The notes under the pieces: generated by a model
Told to the model about the DNA's origin: nothing
Seen by the model: only the letters and a program-made list of their open reading frames with translations
Databases searched by the model: none
Made by a program: the position numbers and the translations under genes
Shown here: piece by piece, positions 1 through 6,829 of the stretch
Numbering within the stretch: the stretch's first letter is position 1
How the letters are laid out: the number at the start of each line of letters is the position of its first letter
Origin: Streptomyces brasiliensis
GTDB lineage: Bacteria > Actinomycetota > Actinomycetes > Streptomycetales > Streptomycetaceae
Length of the DNA: 64,000 nucleotides
Reading direction: 5' to 3'
NCBI RefSeq assembly: GCF_014647875.1
Contig: NZ_BMQA01000017.1
Coordinates: 62,001-126,000, forward strand

Positions 1-259
1 TGACGACCTCCACGTCCCCGTCCTTCAGCAGCCCCGCGACCAGCCCGCTGCCGGGCGGCTGTTCGGCGGCCCCGGGGCGCTCCCCGCGGACGAGCACGAC
101 GGGCGCGCCGGCGGAGCGGAACGCGACCGCCAACTCCTCGGCGGTGGTGAGGACTTCGGTGCCCTTTCGGGGCTCCAGGGGCAGCGCGACGATGCGGTCC
201 ATCAGGTCGACGAGAACGAGGGCGGTGTGCGCCGGATCGAGCGGGAGAGGTGCGGTCAT
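1..259 (-). CDS. Isochorismatase-family cysteine hydrolase (partial, N-terminal 86 residues)
   Basis: Only the N-terminal part lies in the window; the gene runs off the left edge. Translation from the ATG at 259 begins MTAPLPLDPAHTALVLVDLM, followed by a beta-alpha-beta region with APVVLVRGERPG. The hydrophobic strand ending in V-D near residue 18 is the usual start of the isochorismatase-like fold, where the Asp belongs to the Asp-Lys-Cys catalytic set; Lys and Cys would lie outside the window. Members hydrolyse amides or vinyl ethers such as nicotinamide or isochorismate; the substrate cannot be told here. It follows the MarR gene on the same strand by 19 bases, so the two are probably cotranscribed and MarR-controlled. 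Confidence 0.75.
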   Translation of the reverse strand, partial: MTAPLPLDPAHTALVLVDLMDRIVALPLEPRKGTEVLTTAEELAVAFRSAGAPVVLVRGERPGAAEQPPGSGLVAGLLKDGDVEVV

Positions 260-278
260 GACGGAACGTTAGCCGCCG

Positions 279-722
279 TCAATCGTCCGTACCGGAAATC
301 CGGATCAACAGGCCCATGAACTGGTCGCGTTCGGCGGCCGACAGCGGGGCGAGCAGTTCGTCGTTGGCAGCGCGGGCCACCTTCTCGCAGCGCCTGAGCA
401 GCCGCCCGCCCTCCGCGGTGAGCGAGACCGCGTTCTTGCGGCGGTCCCCGGGGTCCGGTGCGCGGACGACGAGGCCGGAGGCCTGGAGGTCGTTGAGGAC
501 GCCGACCAGGTCCTTGGGGTCGAGTCCGATGCCACGGCCGAGGTCGGCCTGGGCGACGGGCGCGAGATCGCGGACGGCGGAGAGCACCACGTGGTGCCAC
601 GTCTTCAGCCCCTCCGCGGCGAGTGCCCGTCCCACCAGACCCCGGCCGCGTGCGGCCGCCCTGCTCAGCAGCCAGCTGGGCAGTGAGCGGATCGCCAGGA
701 GGGGTGCTTCGGCCATGGACAC
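279..722 (-). CDS. MarR-family transcriptional regulator
   Basis: A 147-residue protein of normal MarR length with a winged helix-turn-helix around residues 50-105. The wing region reads DPGDRRKNAVSLTAEG, the hallmark D-x-R-D/R-x(4)-L-T motif of MarR proteins, which bind DNA as dimers and are usually released by small phenolic or oxidising ligands. The start could be either Met1 or Met3, six bases apart. It is divergent from a decayed zinc-type oxidoreductase and upstream of the isochorismatase-like gene; MarR regulators next to reductases often sense the substrate of the neighbour. The intergenic palindrome GGAGCTCC at 771-778 is a candidate autoregulatory site. Function assigned with confidence at family level only. 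Confidence 0.88.
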   Translation of the reverse strand: MSMAEAPLLAIRSLPSWLLSRAAARGRGLVGRALAAEGLKTWHHVVLSAVRDLAPVAQADLGRGIGLDPKDLVGVLNDLQASGLVVRAPDPGDRRKNAVSLTAEGGRLLRRCEKVARAANDELLAPLSAAERDQFMGLLIRISGTDD

Positions 723-768
723 ACCCTAACGAAGGAGTCGTTGGACTTCCCCACGACCTCCGATACCG

Positions 769-781
769 TTGGAGCTCCCAA
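769..781. promoter_or_regulatory. Candidate MarR operator (palindrome GGAGCTCC)
   Basis: The 76-base gap between the MarR start and the decayed oxidoreductase start holds TTGGAGCTCCCAA, with a perfect 8-bp palindrome core. A related TTGGACTTCC lies about 28 bases upstream. Placement between divergent genes fits a MarR dimer site; binding is inference. Confidence 0.3.
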
Positions 782-798
782 TGATTTCTGGAGGTGCG

Positions 799-1160
799 AT
801 GCGCCGCGTCCGGTACGAGTCCGTCGACGGCCCCCTGTTCCTGGGGGAGTCCCCCCTCCCCGAACCGTCGCGGCGCCGGCACCGGGCGGGCGGCTGGTGG
901 CGTACAGCTCGGGCGGCGGGACCGTCTCGGCGTACGACCTGCTCGTGGGCGCCAAGTCGGTGATCGGGTTCGGAATGGCCCGGATAGCGCACGGAAAGCC
1001 GGAGTCGTACGAGCGGCAGCGGCAGGAACTGTGGCGGCTGTTCGCCGACGGGGCCCCGCGACCCGCCGTGCACGACGAGTTCGCGCCGACGGATACGGCG
1101 AAGGCGCACGAGGTGATCGGATCGCCGCGCGACCTCGGCAGAGTGGCGCTTCGCCCCTGA
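799..1160 (+). pseudogene. Zinc-type alcohol dehydrogenase / quinone oxidoreductase remnant (internal deletion and frame change)
   Basis: The ATG at 799 has a good ribosome site (GGAGG at 790-794) and encodes MRRVRYESVDGPLFLGESPL, a typical N-terminus of the MDR/quinone oxidoreductase family. The frame is then lost. From about 883, in another frame, the sequence encodes GGRLVAYSSGGGTVSAYDLL and continues to a normal MDR C-terminus ending EVIGSPRDLGRVALRP. About two thirds of the roughly 320-residue family protein, including the whole middle with the catalytic and nucleotide-binding core, is missing. I infer one internal deletion joining the two ends out of frame. The intact ancestor was probably the divergent target of the MarR regulator. 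Confidence 0.7.
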
Positions 1161-1220
1161 AGTCCCCGCACGCTTCTTGTGGGGTGACTGTGACCCAACT
1201 AACGTCTGTGAAGCGCACGT

Positions 1221-1237
1221 TGGACATGGGATGTCCA
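1221..1237. promoter_or_regulatory. 17-bp perfect inverted repeat upstream of the sialidase
   Basis: TGGACAT-GGG-ATGTCCA is a perfect 7-3-7 palindrome ending 32 bases before the sialidase ATG, and its right half-site ATGTCC is repeated directly at 1239-1244. This geometry suits a dimeric repressor of a secreted glycosidase responding to sugar availability. The regulator is not encoded nearby and is unknown. Confidence 0.5.
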
Positions 1238-1269
1238 GATGTCCTGACGCATGAAGGGCAGGTCGCACC

Positions 1270-3147
1270 ATGCCGTCAAGTCTCAGCGCACGCCTGAGAA
1301 CCACCTTGGCCGCCGTCCTCGTCACGGCGGCCGCACTGTTCGCACTGCCGCATCCGGCGCACGCCGCCGAGCCGGCCGCCGACAACCCCGACTTCTCCCA
1401 GCAGATCATCTTCAAGGCGTCCCAGGACCCCGGTTACGCCTGCTTCCGCATCCCGGCGATCGTCCGGACCACCGACGGCACGCTCCTGGCCTTCGCCGAG
1501 GGCCGGGTCCTCAACTGCGGCGACGCCGCCGACATAGACATCGTGCTCAAGCGCTCCACCGACGGTGGCCGCACCTGGGGCCCGCTCCAGGTGGTCAACA
1601 AGGGCGCGGGCGACACCCACGGCAACCCGGCGCCGATCGTGGACCGTGACACCGGCCGCATCGTGCTGGCGGAGACCTACAACACGGGCCGTACGGACAG
1701 CGCCAGTTGCCAGGTCCCCTGCGACCGCACCCCGCATCTGCAGTACAGCGACGACGACGGCCTGACCTGGTCCGCGCCGCGCGACCTGAGCCCCGAGATC
1801 CTGCCGCCGAACTGGAACTCCTGGTACGCGACCGGCCCGGTGCACGGGATCCAGCTCACCCGCGGCAGGTACGCCGGCCGACTGGTCTTCGGCGTCAACA
1901 CCGAGACGTGGGACGGCACTCGGGTCAGCGCCAACCACGCGGCGCTGATCGTCAGCGACGACGGCGGCCACCACTGGCGGATCGGGGCCACGGACAGCTG
2001 GCCGATCGCCGCCGACGGCACCTTCCGGCAGAAGCCGTCCGAGCTGACGCTCACCGAGCGGGTCGACGGCTCGGTCCTGGTCAGCGGCCGCGAGCAGGAC
2101 GGCACGGACCTCGGCCACCGAACCCAGGCCGTCAGCCGTGACGGCGGCACGAGCTTCACCGCGCCCTTCCGCGACCAGCCGGACCTCTACACGCCCCAGG
2201 TCCAGGGCTCGATGCTGCGGCTCGGCGGCCGCATCCTGCTGGCCTGCCCGGCGGACCCCGACCGCCGCCGCACCATGATGATCCGCTCCAGCTACGACGG
2301 CGGGCGCACCTGGGACAGCGTGGACCGCGGCACCGTCGTCACGACGGACTGGTCCGGCTATTCCGACATGGTGCGCACCGGGCCCGAGTCGGTGGGGCTG
2401 ATCTACGAGGGCGGCGCGGTCGACGCACGTGACGAGATCCGCTTCGCCCGCTTCACCGAGGACTGGCTCCAGCCGCGCCGCGGCCCCGACCCCACCACCG
2501 CCGACCTGGCCCCGCACGCCCGTCGCGCGTCCGTCCTCGGCGGGGCCACCGAGACGCGGGGCGTGTCCGGCGGCGCCCTGCAGTTCGACGGTACCGACGA
2601 CGCCGTACGCCTGCCGTACGACGACCGGCTGCCGCTCGGCACCAAGGACTTCACCGCGTCGCTGTGGTTCCGCTACTCGGCCACGACCGGCGAGCAGCCG
2701 CTGCTGTGGATGGGCGGCATCGGCACCACCCAGCCGCAGGTCTGGCTGCGCGGCGAGCCCGACAGCGACCGGGTGCGCGGACTGATCACCGTGCGGGACG
2801 GAAAGACCGACGTGCGGACGGTGGCCGTGAGCACCACGGGTGCCTACAACGACGGACAGTGGCACCACCTGGTGCTGCGCCGGGGCGGGGGGCAGTTGAC
2901 GCTGTTCATCGACGGCACCGCCTCGTCCGTCGCCGACGTCACCGGCTCGGTCAGCCGCAACTCGCCGTTCGGCGTGCACATCGGCCAGCGCATGGACAGC
3001 CGCGCCTTCTTCACCGGCGCGATCGACGAAGTCCACGTCTGGGACCGGGCGTTGACCGACGCGGAGCTGTCCGATCCGCAGGCGCTGCGCGCCACGAGGA
3101 ACAGCGTGCTGTGGCTGCCTCTGGACCGGGTGAGCGGCGGCCACTGA
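1270..3147 (+). CDS. Secreted exo-alpha-sialidase with C-terminal LamG/concanavalin-like domain
   Basis: A 625-residue secreted enzyme predicted to release terminal sialic acids from glycoconjugates (GH33). Residues 1-32 form a signal peptide with charged start, hydrophobic core and AHA cleavage site. The catalytic beta-propeller (about 42-405) has the FRIP motif at 59-62, whose Arg is part of the carboxylate-binding triad, and five Asp boxes of the S-x-D-x-G-x-T-W type (for example STDGGRTWG near 97, SYDGGRTWD near 343). Residues about 430-615 match a LamG-like jelly roll, often used for carbohydrate binding. The ATG at 1270 is preceded by a weak AAGGG. A palindrome upstream suggests repression; a strong hairpin follows the gene. 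Single gene, no transporter or sialate catabolic genes beside it. Confidence 0.93.
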   Translation: MPSSLSARLRTTLAAVLVTAAALFALPHPAHAAEPAADNPDFSQQIIFKASQDPGYACFRIPAIVRTTDGTLLAFAEGRVLNCGDAADIDIVLKRSTDGGRTWGPLQVVNKGAGDTHGNPAPIVDRDTGRIVLAETYNTGRTDSASCQVPCDRTPHLQYSDDDGLTWSAPRDLSPEILPPNWNSWYATGPVHGIQLTRGRYAGRLVFGVNTETWDGTRVSANHAALIVSDDGGHHWRIGATDSWPIAADGTFRQKPSELTLTERVDGSVLVSGREQDGTDLGHRTQAVSRDGGTSFTAPFRDQPDLYTPQVQGSMLRLGGRILLACPADPDRRRTMMIRSSYDGGRTWDSVDRGTVVTTDWSGYSDMVRTGPESVGLIYEGGAVDARDEIRFARFTEDWLQPRRGPDPTTADLAPHARRASVLGGATETRGVSGGALQFDGTDDAVRLPYDDRLPLGTKDFTASLWFRYSATTGEQPLLWMGGIGTTQPQVWLRGEPDSDRVRGLITVRDGKTDVRTVAVSTTGAYNDGQWHHLVLRRGGGQLTLFIDGTASSVADVTGSVSRNSPFGVHIGQRMDSRAFFTGAIDEVHVWDRALTDAELSDPQALRATRNSVLWLPLDRVSGGH

Positions 3148-3249
3148 CCCCGGCCCGCATGCACGACCGACCCCGGCCCTCGCCGCCGCACCGTTCACCG
3201 CCGTACGACTCACCGCCCTCCCGGCCGACCACGAGCGTGAGGGCGGTGA

Positions 3250-3283
3250 GCGCCCCGGTGCGATACGACTCGCACCGGGGCGC
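3250..3283 (+). terminator. Strong hairpin terminator after the sialidase
   Basis: A perfect 14-bp stem (GCGCCCCGGTGCGA with its complement) and a 6-base loop, about 100 bases after the sialidase stop. There is no U tract, as is usual for Streptomyces terminators. Confidence 0.7.
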
Positions 3284-3380
3284 GCGGCATCAGGCATCCC
3301 CCGTCAGTACGCCCGCGCTGCCGAACCAGACACGGTCCACCCTGCCGGACGTACCCCGTCACCTCGGGCCAGGACACGTC

Positions 3381-3563
3381 CGCAAGGGCGGGATCCCCGC
3401 CCAGGTGCGGTCCGAGGCCGAGTTCGAGGCCCTCTTCGGCGGCCTCGAGCTGGTGGAACCGGGGATCACGCCCACGTACCGCCGGCACCCCGACGGCCCG
3501 CTCGAGGAGGACGAGACCGACGGGACGACGTCGATGTACGCGGGGGTCGCGGTCGAGAAGTGA
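3381..3563 (+). pseudogene. C-terminal fragment of a DUF574-type SAM-dependent methyltransferase
   Basis: About 60 codons open to a TGA at 3561-3563 encode GGIPAQVRSEAEFEALFGG, then LELVEPGITP and a final SMYAGVAVEK. These are the last elements of the actinobacterial S-adenosyl methyltransferase family PF04672 (DUF574): compare FFDGLELLGPG and the end PVYGAVARKV of the intact copy at 20150-20965. The N-terminal four fifths, including the SAM-binding motif, is absent, and no plausible start or ribosome site precedes the fragment. It lies right after the sialidase terminator. Read as the decayed remains of a longer gene lost by deletion. Confidence 0.65.
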
Positions 3564-3646
3564 CGGTCGTCAAGAAGTGACGGCCCTCAGGACGTCACCT
3601 GTGCAGCGGCGTGACCTCGACCGGTCGGCACCCAGACCCGTCCGCG

Positions 3647-4711
3647 TCAGCGCGAGCGGTTCCCCGTGCCGACCGCCGTCCGTGAGCGGGCGACCGGCGC
3701 CGCCGGTGACGCCGTCGCCTCCGGGTCGTGGGAGCGGCGCTTGGCGATGACCGCGCAGACCATGAGCTGCATCTGGTGGAAGAGCATCAGCGGCAGCACG
3801 GCGAGGGAGGCGTGGGCGCCGAACAGGACGCTCGCCATGGGCAGTCCGGAGGCGAGGGACTTCTTCGAGCCGGCGAACTGGATGGCGATCCGGTCCGCCC
3901 GGCCGAAGCCCAGCACCTTGCCGCCGTACCAGGTCAGGGCGAGCATCAGGGCGAGCAGGGCGGCCTCGACGACGAGCAGTCCGCCCAGCCGTGCGGGGCT
4001 CACCTGGTGCCAGATGCCCTGGACCACGCCCTCGCTGAACGCGGTGTAGACGACGAGCAGGATCGAGCCGCGGTCGACCAGACCGAGCACCTTCCGGTGC
4101 CGGGCGACGAACGGGCCGACCCAGCGCCGCAGCAGCTGTCCGGCGACGAACGGCACCAGGAGCTGGAGCACGATCCTGATCAGCGAGTCGGCCGAGAAGC
4201 CGCCGCCGCTGTTGCCGAGCAGGGCGGCCGCGAGCAGCGGTGTGAGCACGATGCCGACCAGCGAGGAGAAGGAGCCTGCGCAGATCGCGGCGGGTACGTT
4301 GCCACGGGCGATCGAGGTGAACGCGATCGACGACTGGATCGTGGACGGCACGAGGGTGAGGAACAGCAGCCCCTGGTAGAGGGGGTGGGTCAGGAACACC
4401 GGGACGAGTCCGCGGGCGGCCAGACCGAGCAGCGGGAACACCACGAAGGTGGCGGCTAGGACGGTGACGTGCAGGCGCCAGTGCTTGAGACCTTCCAGCG
4501 CCTCTCGGGTGGACAGACGGACACCGTAGAGGAAGAACAGGAGGGCGATGGCGGCGGTGGACGCGCCGGAGGCGACATCCGCGGCGGTGCCCCGGGCGGG
4601 CAGGAGCGCGGCCAGACCCACCGTCCCGAGCAGCAGCAGGATGTACGGGTCGACCGGCATCCAACGCGGCCAGTGCAGGCGTTTCACGGTGCTCCACTTG
4701 CTGTTCGTCAC
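3647..4711 (-). CDS. Bile acid:sodium symporter (BASS) family transporter
   Basis: A 354-residue polytopic membrane protein with about nine or ten hydrophobic segments (first near 22-38, last near 310-330), of the SBF-like family found in bacteria (YfeH/PF13593 type). Conserved features include LVPSTIQSSIAFTSIARGN in the middle and the later AIQFAGSKKSLASG, which match the two crossover regions that bind sodium and substrate in BASS carriers. It probably imports an organic anion with sodium, but the substrate is unknown. The MTNSKWS start was chosen over longer readings, which are poor in protein-like composition. It is divergent from a LysR regulator 117 bases away, which probably controls it. 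Confidence 0.87.
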   Translation of the reverse strand: MTNSKWSTVKRLHWPRWMPVDPYILLLLGTVGLAALLPARGTAADVASGASTAAIALLFFLYGVRLSTREALEGLKHWRLHVTVLAATFVVFPLLGLAARGLVPVFLTHPLYQGLLFLTLVPSTIQSSIAFTSIARGNVPAAICAGSFSSLVGIVLTPLLAAALLGNSGGGFSADSLIRIVLQLLVPFVAGQLLRRWVGPFVARHRKVLGLVDRGSILLVVYTAFSEGVVQGIWHQVSPARLGGLLVVEAALLALMLALTWYGGKVLGFGRADRIAIQFAGSKKSLASGLPMASVLFGAHASLAVLPLMLFHQMQLMVCAVIAKRRSHDPEATASPAAPVARSRTAVGTGNRSR

Positions 4712-4805
4712 GAGTGTCGTATCCAGGTCGTTCCGGGGCCCGGACGGCCCCTCCCCATCGTCCTCCTCGGACGCGCGATCGGGAATCCGTCATACCACTC
4801 TGACT

Positions 4806-4826
4806 GTTATCGCGTTCTGCGATAAC
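4806..4826. promoter_or_regulatory. 21-bp perfect palindrome adjoining the LysR start codon
   Basis: GTTATCGC-N5-GCGATAAC is a perfect 8-5-8 inverted repeat whose last base is two bases before the LysR ATG. It contains the T-N11-A geometry of LysR sites and lies in the divergent LysR/BASS promoter region. It is notably AT-rich for this genome. Likely the autoregulatory operator; the LysR mRNA may be leaderless, since no Shine-Dalgarno fits. Confidence 0.6.
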
Positions 4827-4828
4827 CT

Positions 4829-5719
4829 ATGGCCGTGTACGACCCCACGCACCTGCGGACGTTCCTCTCGGTCGCCCAGACGCTCAGCTTCACGCAGGCC
4901 GCCAAGCGGCTCGGGCTGCGCCAGTCCACCGTCAGCCAGCACGTACGGCGGCTGGAGGACACCGCCGGGCGGCAGCTGTTCTCGCGCGACACCCACTCCG
5001 TGGAGCTGACCGAGGACGGGGAGGCCATGCTCGGCTTCGCCCGCCGGATCCTGGAGGTCCACGAGCAGGCGACGGCGTTCTTCACCGGCACCCGGGTGCG
5101 CGGCCGGCTGCGGTTCGGCGCCTCGGAGGACTTCGTGCTGACCCGGCTGCCGGAGATCCTGGAGGGCTTCCGGTACGACCATCCCGAGGTCGACCTGGAG
5201 CTGACGGTCGAGCTGTCCGGCACCCTGCACGAGCAACTGGCCGCCGGGAAGCTGGACCTGGTCCTGGCCAAGCGCCGCCCGGAGGATCCGCGCGGTGAGC
5301 TGGTCTGGCACGACCGGCTGGTGTGGATCGGCGCGGAGCGACTGCGCGTGGACCCCGACCGCCCGGTGCCGCTCATCGTGTTCCCGCCGCCGGGCATCAC
5401 CCGCGCGCTGGCCCTGGAGGCGCTGGAGCGGCAGGGCCGGGAGTGGCGCATCGTGTGCACGAGCGGCAGCCTCAACGGGCTGATCGCGGCGGCCCGGGCG
5501 GGCCTCGGCGTGATGGCGCACTCGCGCGGCCTGGTGCCGCCCGGCCTCGCCCCGGTGCCCGAGCGGACGGGGCTGCCGGAACTGGGCGCGGTGGACTTCG
5601 TCCTGGTGCACGGGCACCGCCGCACGTCCGCGCAGGAGGCGGCGGGCGCCCTGGCGGCGGCGATCCTCGCGGGCGGCAACCGGCTGAAGACCATCGGCCG
5701 GTCCCCCGGCATCCGCTGA
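4829..5719 (+). CDS. LysR-family transcriptional regulator
   Basis: A 296-residue LysR-type regulator. Residues 5-64 form the helix-turn-helix, with the classical TQAAKRLGLRQSTVSQHVRR recognition region; the co-inducer domain (about 90-290) opens with GRLRFGASEDFVLTRLPEIL. The start ATG directly follows a perfect palindrome and has no clear ribosome site, suggesting a leaderless transcript; a GTG six bases downstream is an alternative. LysR proteins normally regulate the divergently transcribed neighbour, here the BASS-type transporter, in response to a small molecule that is often its substrate. The C-terminus has a short extension rich in Ala and Gly. The effector is unknown. Confidence 0.92.
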   Translation: MAVYDPTHLRTFLSVAQTLSFTQAAKRLGLRQSTVSQHVRRLEDTAGRQLFSRDTHSVELTEDGEAMLGFARRILEVHEQATAFFTGTRVRGRLRFGASEDFVLTRLPEILEGFRYDHPEVDLELTVELSGTLHEQLAAGKLDLVLAKRRPEDPRGELVWHDRLVWIGAERLRVDPDRPVPLIVFPPPGITRALALEALERQGREWRIVCTSGSLNGLIAAARAGLGVMAHSRGLVPPGLAPVPERTGLPELGAVDFVLVHGHRRTSAQEAAGALAAAILAGGNRLKTIGRSPGIR

Positions 5720-5738
5720 AGCGCGCCGTCCGCCCCCG

Positions 5739-6719
5739 TCAGCGCGGCCGCTGGTACGTCAGCTGCTTGACCCGGCGCAGGAACGGCATCGACTCCACGT
5801 GCTGGACGCCCTCCAGCCGGCCCAGCGGCCCGCTCAGGTAGGCGTACAGGCCCGCCGTGTCCGGGAACACGGCGGTGACGACGATGTGCGACGGCCCGGC
5901 CGTGGCGGCGGCGAAGGCGACCTCCTGGTGCGTGGCCAGCGCCTCGCCGACGGAGTGCACCGCCGCGGGCGAGGTGGTGATCCACAGCAGGGCGGCGACG
6001 GGGTGGCCGAGGACCTCGGAGTGGTACTCGACGTCGATGTAGACCGCGCCGGAGGCCAGCAGGGCCGCGAGGCGGCGCTTGACGGCCGACTCGGACCGGC
6101 CGGTGGCGCGCTGGAGTTCGGGGTAGCTCGCGCGGCCGTCGCGCTCCAGAGCGGCGAGCAGCGGCTCGTCCTCCGGTTCGAGGCGGGCCGGACCGGCCGG
6201 CGGCCAGGTGCCGGGGCGCAGGGCCGCCTCCTGCTCCGCGGTCAGCGCCCCGAACTTGCGGGACCAGCCGGTCGGACCGCCGTAGAAGCGGTGCAGGAGC
6301 TGCTGGGCGCGGATCTCCACGACGCTCGGGGTGCGCGGCAGCTTCCCGAGCAGGAGGTCGTCGTGCTCTCCGGGGCTGCGCGGCCGGGTCATGCAGGCGA
6401 TCTCGGTGCCGCCCGAGGCGAGCCCTATCCACTGGGTGTCGGGGCGCTTGGCGAGGGCGTCGGCGATGACGGTGGCGCTGTCGGGTGTGCAGCGCAGCCT
6501 GAGCATCCACTGGTCCCGGCCGAGCGCCGCCGCGTCGCGCACCGCGACGACCCGCAGCCCGGCCTCGGCGCTCAGCCGGCGGAAGCGCCGGGCCACCGTC
6601 TGGTCGGAGACACCGAGCACCTGCCCGATGCGGCTGAAGGAGGCCCGGCCGTCGATCTCGAGCGCGCACAGCACCTGCAGATCCAGTTCGTCCAGCGTGT
6701 CGGATTTCAGCACCGGCAT
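5739..6719 (-). CDS. Lrp/AsnC-family regulator with duplicated HTH-ligand modules
   Basis: A 326-residue protein, twice the length of classical Lrp/AsnC (about 150). Two HTH domains are visible: LDLQVLCALEIDGRASFSRI near residues 10-30 and LLAALERDGRASYPELQRAT in the middle, each followed by an AsnC-type ligand domain. Such double-module regulators are common in Streptomyces. An ORF extends further upstream, but the start MPVLKSDTLDELD was chosen because GGGAGGAACC precedes it and the extension overlaps the promoter. It is divergent from an MFS exporter, with repeated TACGCAT-type elements between, so it probably controls that exporter and itself. Ligand unknown. Confidence 0.9.
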   Translation of the reverse strand: MPVLKSDTLDELDLQVLCALEIDGRASFSRIGQVLGVSDQTVARRFRRLSAEAGLRVVAVRDAAALGRDQWMLRLRCTPDSATVIADALAKRPDTQWIGLASGGTEIACMTRPRSPGEHDDLLLGKLPRTPSVVEIRAQQLLHRFYGGPTGWSRKFGALTAEQEAALRPGTWPPAGPARLEPEDEPLLAALERDGRASYPELQRATGRSESAVKRRLAALLASGAVYIDVEYHSEVLGHPVAALLWITTSPAAVHSVGEALATHQEVAFAAATAGPSHIVVTAVFPDTAGLYAYLSGPLGRLEGVQHVESMPFLRRVKQLTYQRPR

Positions 6720-6777
6720 GGTTCCTCCCGTCGGATTCCGGCGCACGGGGGGGTCCGTACCACCCCGATCCGCCGTG

Positions 6778-6794
6778 CCGTACGCATCGTACGG
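6778..6794. promoter_or_regulatory. 17-bp perfect palindrome between Lrp regulator and MFS exporter
   Basis: CCGTACG-CAT-CGTACGG is a perfect 7-3-7 inverted repeat in the divergent promoter region. Parts recur just downstream (ATACGCAT near 6800 and GTCGTAC near 6810). Candidate binding site for the neighbouring Lrp-type regulator. Confidence 0.5.
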
Positions 6795-6829
6795 AGCGAT
6801 ACGCATCCGTCGTACAGGGAGTTGAGGAC

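Noticed and set aside
1276..3297. Minus-strand frame of 673 codons over the sialidase
   Set aside because: Mirror of the sialidase codon pattern; no motif, start site or conservation sign, while the plus strand has FRIP and Asp boxes.
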